In this document: positions 32,661-40,979 of the stretch, piece after piece | How positions within the stretch are numbered: position 1 is the first letter of the stretch | Layout of the letters: the number at the start of each line of letters is the position of its first letter | NCBI GenBank assembly: GCA_050633285.1 | Contig: JBOEGG010000005.1 | Coordinates: forward strand, 434,001 to 498,000 | Length of the DNA stretch: 64,000 bases | Direction: 5' to 3' | Source of the DNA: UBA1672 sp050633285 | Lineage (GTDB): Bacteria > Pseudomonadota > Alphaproteobacteria > Micavibrionales > Micavibrionaceae | Notes under the pieces: generated by a model | What the model was told of the DNA's origin: nothing | Seen by the model: only the letters and a program-made list of their open reading frames with translations | Databases searched by the model: none | Translations under genes and position numbers: made by a program

Positions 32661-34312
32661 GTATTTTCATGCGCTTTTTTGTCAGTTTTTTTCTTAGTCA
32701 CTGTCTTTTTTGTTGTCGCTTTTTTAACCGAAGGTTTTTTACTTGTTACCTTTTTCTTTGGGGCTTTTGGCGTGGTCTTTTTTTTCGTTGTTTTAGCTGT
32801 TGTCTTTGTCTTAGGGGATGGCTTTTCTTCTATAAGATCAGCGGTAATTGTTTTGCGGGGCTTTACTTTTTTTACAGTTTGTTTTGCTTTCGATGGTGGG
32901 ACAAGCTTCTTTTTGGGGTAATGTGGCTTTGGTTTATTTAGCTCTTTGTAGCTTTCCGGTTGGTGTTCTTTTAGCCAACGACGAATTGCAATAATGCCGT
33001 GTTTATCGTGATCGAAGCGTTCGGGTGCGATATCAGGGATTTGTTTTAAATCTTTTGCAGGAACAGGATCTTTGTTGGTGTCGAGTTCGCGGATGAAGTT
33101 ACGGATGCGAGGCATAATTTGCTCTCGCCATCTACGGCCGTTGAAAATACCGTAGTGACCGCATTGGAGTTGGAAATGGTGAAATTGCTTTTTTTGAGGT
33201 AGGGAGTAGCAGAGTTCATGCGCTGCAGTTGTTTGACCGCGTGCGGAGATATCATCAAGCTCTCCTTCTACTGTCAGGAGGGCGGTTTTTTGAATATCTT
33301 GCGGGCGTACATCTACAAGGCGATCTGTATATGGGTCACGCCATTTCATGATGCCGCGTGGTAGGGAGTGCTTTTGAAAGACTTCGGCAACAGTTTGTAG
33401 GTAAAATTCGGCAGGGATATCCATAACAGATAGGTACTCATTGTAGAATGTGCGGTGTCTTTCGCTTGATTCGCCATCACCTGTGATGAGGTGGTGGTAA
33501 AATTTCATATATGAGCCGACATGTGTGTCTAAATTCATAGACATAAAGCCGGAGAGTTGTAGAAAACCCGGATAAACGCGTCTATGCGCGCCTGGGTAGA
33601 AGAACGGAACGCTATGTACGACAGAGTTTTCAAACCACTTTAGGGGGCGTGTTTCTGCAAGCTCGGTCACTTCGGTTTTAGAAACACGCGTATCAATTGG
33701 GCCGCCCATTAGGGTCATTGTAAGTGGTTGGTTCGGATCATTTTCAGATGCCATCAGTGATATTGCGGCGAGTACGGGGACAGCCGGTTGGCATACGGCG
33801 ATTACGTTTGTTTCGGGGCCAAGGAGGCTCATGAATTCACGTAAGTAGGTGATGTAATCATCAAAGTTAAACGAGCCTTCTGATAGGGGGACTTGGCGTG
33901 TATCTTCCCAATCTGTTGTGTAAACATCATGGTGCGGTAGGAGAGCCTCTACAGTGCCACGCAGGAGTGTCGCGTAATGGCCGGACATAGGTGCAACGAG
34001 CAGAACTTTCGGGTCATTGCGCTTTGTGTCTCGTTTGAAGCGTAGAAGAGTACCAAATGGTTTTTCGGCTATGATTTCTTCTTCAATATTAACCGTTTTG
34101 CCGTCTATGATTGTTTCGTGTAATCCGAATTCAGGTCGCCCGAATCGTTTGGTGAGGCGTTCGGCGACTTCTGCGCCTGCCCCAAGTGTTCGACCTAACG
34201 GGGTATATGAAAGCGGGTTGAGGGGGCTTTGGAAAATTGTTCGTGCAGCTTCGGCCTGTAAACGTAGGGGGGTCATTAATGCATGTTGTAATTCGTACAA
34301 GTGGTAAAGCAT
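32657..34312 (-). CDS. phaZ: Intracellular polyhydroxyalkanoate depolymerase with lysine-rich tail
   Basis: Degrades stored polyhydroxybutyrate. Residues 1-455 match the TIGR01849 family: YELQHALMTPLRLQAEAART, the region LLVAPMSGHYATLLRGTVEA, the nucleophile cysteine region VIAVCQPAVPVLAAISLMA, LMGGPIDTRV, the DPYTDRLVDVRPQDI segment and QCGHYGIFNGRRWREQIMP with the catalytic histidine. Residues 460-551 are unlike the usual enzyme: 33 of 92 residues are lysine, with Thr, Pro and Ala, in histone-H1-like runs (KKKTTPKAPKKKVTSKK). The tail could bind nucleic acid or the granule surface. It overlaps the downstream metallopeptidase gene by four bases. No phaC or phasin gene is in the window. Confidence 0.9.
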   Translation of the reverse strand: MLYHLYELQHALMTPLRLQAEAARTIFQSPLNPLSYTPLGRTLGAGAEVAERLTKRFGRPEFGLHETIIDGKTVNIEEEIIAEKPFGTLLRFKRDTKRNDPKVLLVAPMSGHYATLLRGTVEALLPHHDVYTTDWEDTRQVPLSEGSFNFDDYITYLREFMSLLGPETNVIAVCQPAVPVLAAISLMASENDPNQPLTMTLMGGPIDTRVSKTEVTELAETRPLKWFENSVVHSVPFFYPGAHRRVYPGFLQLSGFMSMNLDTHVGSYMKFYHHLITGDGESSERHRTFYNEYLSVMDIPAEFYLQTVAEVFQKHSLPRGIMKWRDPYTDRLVDVRPQDIQKTALLTVEGELDDISARGQTTAAHELCYSLPQKKQFHHFQLQCGHYGIFNGRRWREQIMPRIRNFIRELDTNKDPVPAKDLKQIPDIAPERFDHDKHGIIAIRRWLKEHQPESYKELNKPKPHYPKKKLVPPSKAKQTVKKVKPRKTITADLIEEKPSPKTKTTAKTTKKKTTPKAPKKKVTSKKPSVKKATTKKTVTKKKTDKKAHENT

Positions 34313-34537
34313 TTTGATGTGTTCCCTTATATTGTCCGTATGGCAGTGGGTTTTCTATGTGTAATCATAGTCTCAGATATTGTATGTGCGGTGCACAAAA
34401 ATGATTATACTACGCATTGTTCTTTTATACAATATAGTCAGAAAAACGTTGGCTATTGCAGTCATGAGCATGTTGTAGATTCCTGACATGTGTATAGTTT
34501 CGTATAAAGCTGCTGTGTTTTTATATGGATTCGGGTA

Positions 34538-35575
34538 GTGTTGGGAACGATGTTCGAGATGCTTTCAAATATTCACGAGAACCTAATGGATGTGCAGCGT
34601 ATTCCTGTGCTTGCATTGGCTTATCTATTAACTGTTGCGACAGGAATGGTCACAGGGCCGTTTCGGGGGAATGCAAACCCGTTTGCATGGGAGGCCTTAG
34701 ACCTTTTATTTGGAAATGCGGGGGATAAGCTTAATAAGGCGAATCGCAGTGTGCGAGATTTACTCACGCGGGGCTTATTGTTCTCTATTATTCTTATTTC
34801 ATTATGCTTTGTCGTTGCGCAGCAGGTTGATGTACATTTTTTGAGATATGCTGATCTTATATGGGAATCGCTTGTTATTTCTTTGTTTATAACAACAGGG
34901 GCGGTGTGGTTTTCTGTATTGCGGGTGTTCTTTGCTATGGATAAAGATGTGATTCTTGAGGGGGCGTATTTCTCTTTGGCACGTTCAAGTCGCATGAATT
35001 TGAATTCAACGGATCGTTATGGAATCACGAGAGAAGGTGTTTCATATTTGGCTGTAAGCTTTGATAAGGGCTTTGTTGCGCCATCTTTATGGTATTTGAT
35101 TGGTGGGTTTCCATTGTTGGTGCTTTATGCTGCGGCATCTTTTTTGGCATGGCGTTATGGGCAGTTTGGCGTAACCAAGGGATTCGGGCGTGTTGCTTTG
35201 GCGATTGAAAAGGTTATGGGGTATGCGCCTTCGTTATTATCAGGATTCTTTTTGTATTGTGCATCATCTGTGACGCCGACGGCCAAAATGAAAACCGCAA
35301 TTCTTCAATGGTGGAGAAATAGAGATGCATTTTCATATGAACAGCATGGGAGTGTTGTTTCTGCGATGGCGTGGCCACTTGAAATTAGTTTGGGCGGGCC
35401 GATACAGGATTTGTCCGGTAAGGTCTATAAGCGTGCGTGGATAGGGCCTGAGGGGGCAAGTGCGCAACTTGAAAGACATCATTTGAAGCGTGCAATATTT
35501 ATGAATGTGATTGCGCATCTTTTGTTCTTTGTAGCCCTTTTAACGGTGTATGTTTATGCAGGAAAACTTGGGTAA
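34538..35575 (+). CDS. CobD/CbiB-like membrane protein
   Basis: 345-residue polytopic membrane protein resembling CbiB/CobD, which attaches aminopropanol during cobalamin synthesis. Matching regions are LARSSRMNLNSTDRYGITRE, the D-x-x-VAP equivalent FDKGFVAPSLWYLIGGFPL, YGQFGVTKGFGRVALAIEKV and the C-terminal SLGGPIQDLSGK. The canonical NTLDSMxG motif is absent, so catalysis is uncertain. No other cobalamin gene is in the window. The start is uncertain (GTG 34538, ATG 34550 or 34559; no clear ribosome site). The 225 bases before it show no gene I trust. The family occurs in alphaproteobacteria lacking the full pathway. Confidence 0.75.
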   Translation: MLGTMFEMLSNIHENLMDVQRIPVLALAYLLTVATGMVTGPFRGNANPFAWEALDLLFGNAGDKLNKANRSVRDLLTRGLLFSIILISLCFVVAQQVDVHFLRYADLIWESLVISLFITTGAVWFSVLRVFFAMDKDVILEGAYFSLARSSRMNLNSTDRYGITREGVSYLAVSFDKGFVAPSLWYLIGGFPLLVLYAAASFLAWRYGQFGVTKGFGRVALAIEKVMGYAPSLLSGFFLYCASSVTPTAKMKTAILQWWRNRDAFSYEQHGSVVSAMAWPLEISLGGPIQDLSGKVYKRAWIGPEGASAQLERHHLKRAIFMNVIAHLLFFVALLTVYVYAGKLG

Positions 35576-35608
35576 ATAATTTTTATGCATTTTTTAGGAT
35601 AGAAATGC

Positions 35609-35638
35609 TTGACTTTGCGGGGGGACTTCGACTATTTT
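35609..35638 (+). promoter_or_regulatory. Predicted sigma-70 promoter for rpmB
   Basis: -35 TTGACT (35609-35614, five of six), 18-base spacer, -10 TATTTT (35633-35638, four of six). It sits about 57 bases before the rpmB start, a good position for a ribosomal protein gene. Confidence 0.55.
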
Positions 35639-35694
35639 CCCCAAATCTGTTTTCAGACTACTGAAGCAAGGTTTTAAGAATAAGGAATAGGGCT

Positions 35695-35988
35695 ATGAGC
35701 CGTCGTTGCATGATTACTGGAAAAGGCGTGATGTCAGGAAACAATGTTTCTCACGCGCTAAATAGAACAAGACGTCGTTTTCTTCCAAGTGTACAAGATA
35801 CAACCTTGTACAGTGAAGCACTTGATAGTTGGGTTAAAGTTCGCGCGAGTAGTGCGGGTTTGCGTACCGTTGAGCATAAAGGTGGATTTGATGCCTTTTT
35901 GACTGGTACTGCGCCAACGAAACTTGACCCTGCATTACGCGGTGTTAAGGTGCAGGTAGAAAAAGCATTAGCTGCAAAAACTGCTTAA
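35695..35988 (+). CDS. rpmB: 50S ribosomal protein L28
   Basis: 97-residue ribosomal protein bL28. The N-terminus MSRRCMITGKGVMSGNNVSH and the next NRTRRRFLPSVQDTTLYSEA are diagnostic; the C-terminal half is the alphaproteobacterial extension with WVKVRASSAGLRTVEHKGGF. The length is that of alphaproteobacterial L28. It stands alone, with its own promoter and a strong terminator downstream. Confidence 0.97.
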   Translation: MSRRCMITGKGVMSGNNVSHALNRTRRRFLPSVQDTTLYSEALDSWVKVRASSAGLRTVEHKGGFDAFLTGTAPTKLDPALRGVKVQVEKALAAKTA

Positions 35989-36022
35989 TTAAAGTCGTTG
36001 ATGTAGTAAGCTTGATGTCAAT

Positions 36023-36048
36023 AACCCGCTCGATTAGGGCGGGTTTTT
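36023..36048 (+). terminator. Rho-independent terminator after rpmB
   Basis: Seven-base stem AACCCGC / GCGGGTT with a nine-base loop, followed by TTTTT. It begins 35 bases after the rpmB stop. Confidence 0.85.
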
Positions 36049-36077
36049 GTATGTTGGTACTGTAAAGGGACTTTCAA

Positions 36078-37268
36078 ATGCCTTCTTATCCCAATTTTTC
36101 TTTTGATATCAAACATCGAGATCGTAAAACACGTGCGCGCGTGGGGGAGTTAAAAACACCTCATGGCACGATTGAAACCCCAAATTATATATTCTGTGGG
36201 ACTAAGGCGACAGTTAAGAATTTGTCGCCTGCGCAGCTTCATGAGGCCAAGACTGACATTATCCTTTCCAATACATATCATTTGATGTTGCAGCCTGGTG
36301 CTGATCTCATTGAGAAAATGGGGGGCTTGCATAAATTTATGAACTGGAACGGCCCAATGTTGACGGATAGTGGCGGGTTTCAGGTCTTTTCATTAGGTGA
36401 AGGGACGATGGCAAATGAGATTAAGGGAAAGAATAGCAAAGGGCACGATAATCGTAATTTAAGTGCGATTACGGAAGAGGGCTGTGTTTTTAAATCTTAT
36501 GTTGATGGTAAAACGATAAAGCTAACGCCCGAATCTGCCATGGATATTCAGCGTAAGCTTGGTGCGGATTTATTGATGCAATTTGATGAATGCACTCCGT
36601 ATCATGTTGATAAGGATTACACTGCGCGCTCTATGGAGATGTCGGTACGTTGGGGTGATCGTTGTCTGGATGAGTTTGTACGTGGTGATAACGGTGCACA
36701 GGCCTTATACGGTATTGTTCAGGGTGGTGTGTATGATGATTTGCGTAAGTTCTCTGCTGAATACACAAAGGATCGCCCATTCTTTGGTACGGCGATTGGT
36801 GGTTGCCTTGGCGGGACAGATGAGGAAATGCATCGTGTTGTAGCGTCTTCTGTGCCACATATACATGAGGATCGGCCTGTACACTTTTTGGGTATAGGTC
36901 GTATTCGCGATGTTTTCCGTTTTGTGCGTTTGGGGATTGATACATTTGATTGTGTTATTCCAACGCGTCTTGCGCGTCATGGAACAGCATTTGTAAAGGG
37001 TGGTGAGCGTGAGACTATCAACCTTAAAAATGCACGATATAGAGAAGATCATAGTCCGTTAGATGAACGCATTGGTATTCCGGCCTCATCAGATTTTTCA
37101 AAGGCGTATATTCATCACCTTATTAAAGCCGATGAACTATTAGCGGCGCAATTACTTGCACAGCATAATGTTGGCTTGATTAATATGTTAATGCGCGAAG
37201 TAAGGGAGGCGATTAAAAATGATTGTCTTGATGAGCTTGAAAAAGAATGGTTAGGCAATCTTGTCTAA
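36078..37268 (+). CDS. tgt: tRNA-guanine transglycosylase homologue lacking the zinc site
   Basis: TGT exchanges guanine-34 for a queuine precursor in tRNAs with GUN anticodons. This 396-residue protein has the TIM-barrel motifs: LTDSGGFQVFSLGE (base D97), QFDEC (D170), GIVQGGVYDDLR and the nucleophile D291 in TFDCVIPTRLARHGTAF. The zinc site (three Cys in CxCxxC plus a His) is missing: in the same spacing this protein has I332, I334 and S337 in PLDERIGIPASSDFS, while H363 (AQHN) is kept. The specificity loop reads GGCLGGT in place of GGLAVGE. These are catalytically complete but structurally aberrant features. It sits 89 bases after rpmB with a terminator between, without queA. It could be a zinc-free TGT or a TGT-fold enzyme with another base. 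Confidence 0.85.
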   Translation: MPSYPNFSFDIKHRDRKTRARVGELKTPHGTIETPNYIFCGTKATVKNLSPAQLHEAKTDIILSNTYHLMLQPGADLIEKMGGLHKFMNWNGPMLTDSGGFQVFSLGEGTMANEIKGKNSKGHDNRNLSAITEEGCVFKSYVDGKTIKLTPESAMDIQRKLGADLLMQFDECTPYHVDKDYTARSMEMSVRWGDRCLDEFVRGDNGAQALYGIVQGGVYDDLRKFSAEYTKDRPFFGTAIGGCLGGTDEEMHRVVASSVPHIHEDRPVHFLGIGRIRDVFRFVRLGIDTFDCVIPTRLARHGTAFVKGGERETINLKNARYREDHSPLDERIGIPASSDFSKAYIHHLIKADELLAAQLLAQHNVGLINMLMREVREAIKNDCLDELEKEWLGNLV

Positions 37269-37303
37269 AAAAGTGTAAAATTTTAGCCCGAGTTAACACT
37301 TTT
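37269..37303 (+). terminator. Possible terminator after tgt
   Basis: An 8-bp inverted repeat AAAAGTGT / ACACTTTT around a 19-base loop just after the tgt stop. The T residues are within the stem's 3' arm and the sequence after it is not T-rich, so this is a weak call. Confidence 0.35.
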
Positions 37304-37352
37304 CCTGTATGATCATCTACGTGATTGTGGGTATCGAAGGATTTTTAAGGGC

Positions 37353-38276
37353 ATGTCATTAGAAAATCAAAATGATAATAGGCATTGGGATATGTTACTT
37401 CCGGTTTTGGAAGAGCATGCAGAATGGTTTCATGAAATCACGCAATGTTTGTTTTATGCAGAAGATGATAGCGTTTTTGTATCATTAAAAAAGCCAACAT
37501 CTTTTGCGCAATGGATGGTGTTCGCAAATAAAGAGGGTGGTGTTCAGCCGGAAGGTATTGAGAAGCTCGCTTCGTTGCATGCTGATTTATTTAAGGCTGC
37601 GGATGTGCTTGTGCATCATACGCAAGAAACACGTGTTAAGCCTTCTTATAAAGATTTTAAAGGCTTTTTGACGATATATGAAGAGTTTCTTATTTGCGTA
37701 AGGCGTATGGAAAAAGATTTGCATCTGGAGGGAAGTGGTTACGATTCCTTTACAGGATTGCGCAGCAGTCGTTTGATGGCGAGTGATGTTAAGCGTGAAT
37801 TGCACAGGCTGGCACGTCAGGGTAAGAACTTTTGCATTGCTATGGCGCGTATTGATAATTTTGATGTTATTAAAGAGGCTGCTAGTGATGAGGAGCTTGG
37901 TGGGTATATTAAGCTTATCGCCGGGTTAATTAAGCTGAGTATTCGTTCATATGATGATGGGTATTACATGGGGGATGATGAGTTTGTTCTTTGTGTTAAG
38001 CAAGCGGAGGTTTCTGGTGGTATATCTGCCCTTGAACGTTTGCGCCGGGAACTTGAACAGCAAAAAATAGAATTTGTGTTAAAAGATGGCAGTAAGGTTC
38101 CGTTAAGTATGTCTTGTTGTATTGCCGAGCCGGTGGAATCTGATGATGTTGTCGACCTCATAACAAATTTGCGTAATGACCTTAATGATTTAGATAAAGA
38201 GAAGACTGATACGGTGCTTGAGTTTATGGAGCTTAGCCCGTTGCAACGTTTTGTACAGGATGGCGGGAATGCCTGA
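37353..38276 (+). CDS. Degenerate diguanylate cyclase with CZB-like N-terminal domain
   Basis: 307 residues, no membrane segment. The N-terminal ~125 residues resemble the zinc-sensing CZB domain of the diguanylate cyclase DgcZ: H22 (EEHAEWF), the SFAQW region and H76 (SLHADLF), but the Cys ligand position is T49 and another His ligand position is F80. The C-terminal GGDEF domain begins DSFTGLRSSRLMASDV; the catalytic motif reads GDDEF (207-211), with the second Gly replaced, and the usual nucleotide-binding region is poor. It is probably an inactive or altered c-di-GMP module. The sensor kinase gene 41 bases downstream is probably co-transcribed. Confidence 0.7.
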   Translation: MSLENQNDNRHWDMLLPVLEEHAEWFHEITQCLFYAEDDSVFVSLKKPTSFAQWMVFANKEGGVQPEGIEKLASLHADLFKAADVLVHHTQETRVKPSYKDFKGFLTIYEEFLICVRRMEKDLHLEGSGYDSFTGLRSSRLMASDVKRELHRLARQGKNFCIAMARIDNFDVIKEAASDEELGGYIKLIAGLIKLSIRSYDDGYYMGDDEFVLCVKQAEVSGGISALERLRRELEQQKIEFVLKDGSKVPLSMSCCIAEPVESDDVVDLITNLRNDLNDLDKEKTDTVLEFMELSPLQRFVQDGGNA

Positions 38277-38317
38277 TTGCTATTTGAAATAATTTAACAA
38301 CAGTAATAGTATGCCTT

Positions 38318-39844
38318 ATGGATATATCTGAAGATCAAAAAGCTTTTGATTTCGGTAGTCTTTTTCAGATGATGCCTATCCCTCGACTGGTTATTAGTGT
38401 TGAGGGTAAAGATACTTTTAAAGCGATGAAGATTAATAACCAAGCGCTTAAGTATTTTGATTGTCCTGAAAATCACGTTATCGGACATAAAATTTCGGAT
38501 TTTATGGACTCGGAGAATGCGCGTCACTTTGACCAGTCATTCAGGGTTTGTATATCGCGTAAACGCACGGTCACGATACAGGCTTTGCCAACGCTATATG
38601 GTGGGGTTAAAGTTTATGGGTTTTGGATTAGCCCGGTGATGGATGATGTGACGGGCGAGGTTTTGTATCTTGATGTGCTTGGTCAAATTGATGTACGGGA
38701 TCAATCTATTCTACAGCGTGAGCGCGATGATGCGATGTCTATGCTTGCCTCGATTTTTGAGGTTAGTGAGGTTGGTATTATTGTTACGGATGAGAGTGGA
38801 AGTGTTGTTCGGGTGAATGATAGCTTTATTCGTACATATGGTTGGTCTCGTGATGAAATTGTTGGACATGATTTTATTTCGCTTGTTTCTGATGATGAAA
38901 AAGAAAAGACACGCATTAACCATAAGAAATTTATTAGTGTTGGTGTGCGTAGTACCGGTGAAGTTAAAATGCTGCGTAAAGATGGTGGTGTTGCTAATAT
39001 TTTATTTACATCAGCGACGCTGCGCTTGAGCCAGAATAGAAAGTTTCTTGTTACCACGGTTATGGATATTACTTTGCGTAAGCAGATGGAGCATTCATTG
39101 AGGCTTGCGAAAGAGCAGGCGGATACGGCAAACCGTGCAAAGTCGACTTTCCTTGCAAATATGAGTCATGAACTCCGTACGCCTCTAAATGCCATAATTG
39201 GGTTTTCTGAATTGATTATGAAGGAAACCTTTGGACGCATTAAGAACGCAAAATACAAAGAATATATGGATGATATCCATATGAGTGCGGAGCACCTTCT
39301 GGGCATTATCAATGAAGTTTTGGATATGTCAAAGATCGAAGCCGGGCGATTGGAGCTTGTGGAAGAAGAATTTGATATTAACGACATGATTGTTTCCGTT
39401 TGTCGAATGGTAAGCTCGCGTGTTTTTGCAAGTGATATTGAAATACAACGTAAAATTCAGGAAGACTTACCGATTATTAAGGCAGATTACCGTCTTATCA
39501 GGCAGGTGTTGATTAATCTGATTTCAAATGCAATTAAGTTTTCGGAGCAAAGCAGTTCAATTGTTGTTTCTGCCGTTGTTGATGAGGGCGGGGATATTTT
39601 GATTTCAATTATTGATCAAGGTATTGGTATTGAAAAGGATAAGATTGTACAAGCTCTAGAGCCTTTTGGGCAGGTTAAGGAATATCAGGATAGGCGCAAT
39701 ATTGAAGAGCAAGGAACGGGACTTGGTTTGCCACTTGCTAAGGCCATGGTTCAAATGCATGGTGGGAAATTTGATTTATTCTCTGAAATAGGTGTGGGAA
39801 CAACTGTTTCTTTTACTCTTCCTTCCAATCGAATTGTTCAATAA
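38318..39844 (+). CDS. Cytoplasmic PAS-PAS sensor histidine kinase
   Basis: 508 residues without a membrane segment. The first part (about 15-135) is a PAS-like domain (FQMMPIPRLVISVEGKD); a second PAS domain follows at about 145-260 (IFEVSEVGIIVTDESGSVVR, then YGWSRDEIVGHDFISLVSDD). The kinase core has the H-box SHELRTPLNAIIGFSELI, the N-box QVLINLISNAIKFSEQ, G1 IDQGIGI and G2 EQGTGLGLPLAKAMV. It is a complete orthodox kinase. No response regulator gene is near, so its partner is encoded elsewhere. It follows the degenerate GGDEF gene by 41 bases. Confidence 0.93.
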   Translation: MDISEDQKAFDFGSLFQMMPIPRLVISVEGKDTFKAMKINNQALKYFDCPENHVIGHKISDFMDSENARHFDQSFRVCISRKRTVTIQALPTLYGGVKVYGFWISPVMDDVTGEVLYLDVLGQIDVRDQSILQRERDDAMSMLASIFEVSEVGIIVTDESGSVVRVNDSFIRTYGWSRDEIVGHDFISLVSDDEKEKTRINHKKFISVGVRSTGEVKMLRKDGGVANILFTSATLRLSQNRKFLVTTVMDITLRKQMEHSLRLAKEQADTANRAKSTFLANMSHELRTPLNAIIGFSELIMKETFGRIKNAKYKEYMDDIHMSAEHLLGIINEVLDMSKIEAGRLELVEEEFDINDMIVSVCRMVSSRVFASDIEIQRKIQEDLPIIKADYRLIRQVLINLISNAIKFSEQSSSIVVSAVVDEGGDILISIIDQGIGIEKDKIVQALEPFGQVKEYQDRRNIEEQGTGLGLPLAKAMVQMHGGKFDLFSEIGVGTTVSFTLPSNRIVQ

Positions 39845-39945
39845 TTATCATCGGATAAATGTACTTGCGTGCGTAGAATTGCCGTCTTATGATGTGGTTC
39901 TTAATTTTAAATAGCCGTTAATTACAGTTATATGAAGGATGAATT

Positions 39946-40353
39946 ATGTCTGATCTTGAACAAAAATGTGCGAATGCGGGTCTGAAAATGACCGGGCAGC
40001 GCCGTGTAATCCTGCAAGTGTTGGGAAGCGCGGAAGATCATCCGTCAGTTGAAGATGTGTATGACCGTGCGAAGGAGATTGATAATTCTATCAGTATTGC
40101 GACTGTATACAGAACATTGAGCTTATTGGATGAATTGGACCTTGTCATTCGTCATGAGTTTCAAGAGGGGTATTCACGTTATGAGGTCAATGATGATCAT
40201 CACCATCATTTAATTGATTTGGAGACTGGTGAAGTAGTGGAGTTCCAAAATGATGAGTTGGAACGTCTGAAGGAGCGCATTGCGCGCGAACTTGGTTATG
40301 ACTTGGTTGACCATCGTTTAGAGCTTTATGGGAAGAAAATACAAAAGGGGTAA
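39946..40353 (+). CDS. fur: Fur-family metalloregulator
   Basis: 135-residue transcription regulator of the Fur family, responding to iron or manganese. The winged helix contains GLKMTGQRRVILQVLGSAEDH, then SIATVYRTLSLLDELDLV. The C-terminal metal and dimer domain has the HHHHLIDLETGEVVEFQ motif, followed by RIARELGYDLVDHRLELYGK. There are no CxxC structural cysteines, as is common for alphaproteobacterial Fur/Mur proteins. Which metal it senses cannot be read from the sequence; the name Mur would be equally fair. A small hypothetical gene follows after five bases, probably in the same unit. Confidence 0.93.
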   Translation: MSDLEQKCANAGLKMTGQRRVILQVLGSAEDHPSVEDVYDRAKEIDNSISIATVYRTLSLLDELDLVIRHEFQEGYSRYEVNDDHHHHLIDLETGEVVEFQNDELERLKERIARELGYDLVDHRLELYGKKIQKG

Positions 40354-40358
40354 TTGAT

Positions 40359-40580
40359 ATGTGCCATGTTCCTGAACAGATGAATGTAAAAATGCCATCT
40401 GATTGTAAGTGTTATAAAGCTGTTATGAAAGCCTATGGTTCTTTGATGCATGCCGGACGACCGGATTCTATTGCGTTAGAGGCGGCTGTCATTGTGTATG
40501 GATATCATCATCCTGAGGATTCAAAAGAGGATCGTACGCTGACTGTTGAGCGATGGGTGAATGAGCAAAGTATCCATTAG
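40359..40580 (+). CDS. Small hypothetical protein in the fur operon
   Basis: 73-residue soluble protein; I recognise no named family. The N-terminus has three cysteines (C2, C16xC18 in CKCYK), which together with H3 could bind a metal. The rest is YGSLMHAGRPDSIALEAAVI, VYGYHHPED and RTLTVERWVNE. It starts five bases after fur and precedes the DUF1491 gene by 17 bases, so the three look co-transcribed. It may belong with the metal response, but that is inference from position. Confidence 0.65.
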   Translation: MCHVPEQMNVKMPSDCKCYKAVMKAYGSLMHAGRPDSIALEAAVIVYGYHHPEDSKEDRTLTVERWVNEQSIH

Positions 40581-40597
40581 GCGGGGTTGTCTTAATT

Positions 40598-40951
40598 ATG
40601 TATGAGTCTGAAGCTGAGGCTAGGTTACCTGTGCATTTATGGGTAGATGCGCAATTATCTCCATTAAACGGGCGGGGAATATATTATTATATTCAGCAGC
40701 GTGGAGATAAAAACACAGGTATTATTCTACTGAAATTGAGTGATATGCGTGGTGAGTGTAAATTGCTTATCCAGCAACGTGATCTTGATGGTAAGATGGG
40801 GTGGATGAATGCCCTTCGTAAGGATTTGATTAGTGAGATGGATGCGAATACTTATATTGAGCGTTCTGTCAAACGAGACCCAGATCTTTGGGTTATAGAG
40901 ATTGAAGATAAAGAAATGAATAACCCCTTTGAGGGGAAAATGATTGTTTAG
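40598..40951 (+). CDS. DUF1491 family protein
   Basis: 117-residue protein of the DUF1491 family found in alphaproteobacteria; function unknown. Family features include LPVHLWVDAQLSPLNGRG, YYYIQQRGDKNTGIILLKL, and the C-terminal ERSVKRDPDLWVIEIEDKE. It is soluble with no signal peptide. It probably belongs to the fur operon, and the entericidin-like gene follows after 28 bases. Confidence 0.85.
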   Translation: MYESEAEARLPVHLWVDAQLSPLNGRGIYYYIQQRGDKNTGIILLKLSDMRGECKLLIQQRDLDGKMGWMNALRKDLISEMDANTYIERSVKRDPDLWVIEIEDKEMNNPFEGKMIV

Positions 40952-40979
40952 TATCTAATTATTGAGAAAGGTTTTTTTA

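Noticed and set aside
34340..34486. Small + strand ORF that reads as a signal peptide (MAVGFLCVIIVSDIVCA) plus a cysteine-containing tail before the CbiB-like gene.
   Set aside because: No ribosome site before the ATG, no family resemblance and it sits in the gap that must carry the PhaZ promoter on the other strand. The coding appearance may be by chance.
40359..40580. The three-cysteine small protein in the fur operon as a third member of the eight-cysteine family.
   Set aside because: It shares only a C-x13-CxC spacing, has no signal peptide and lacks the other cysteines.
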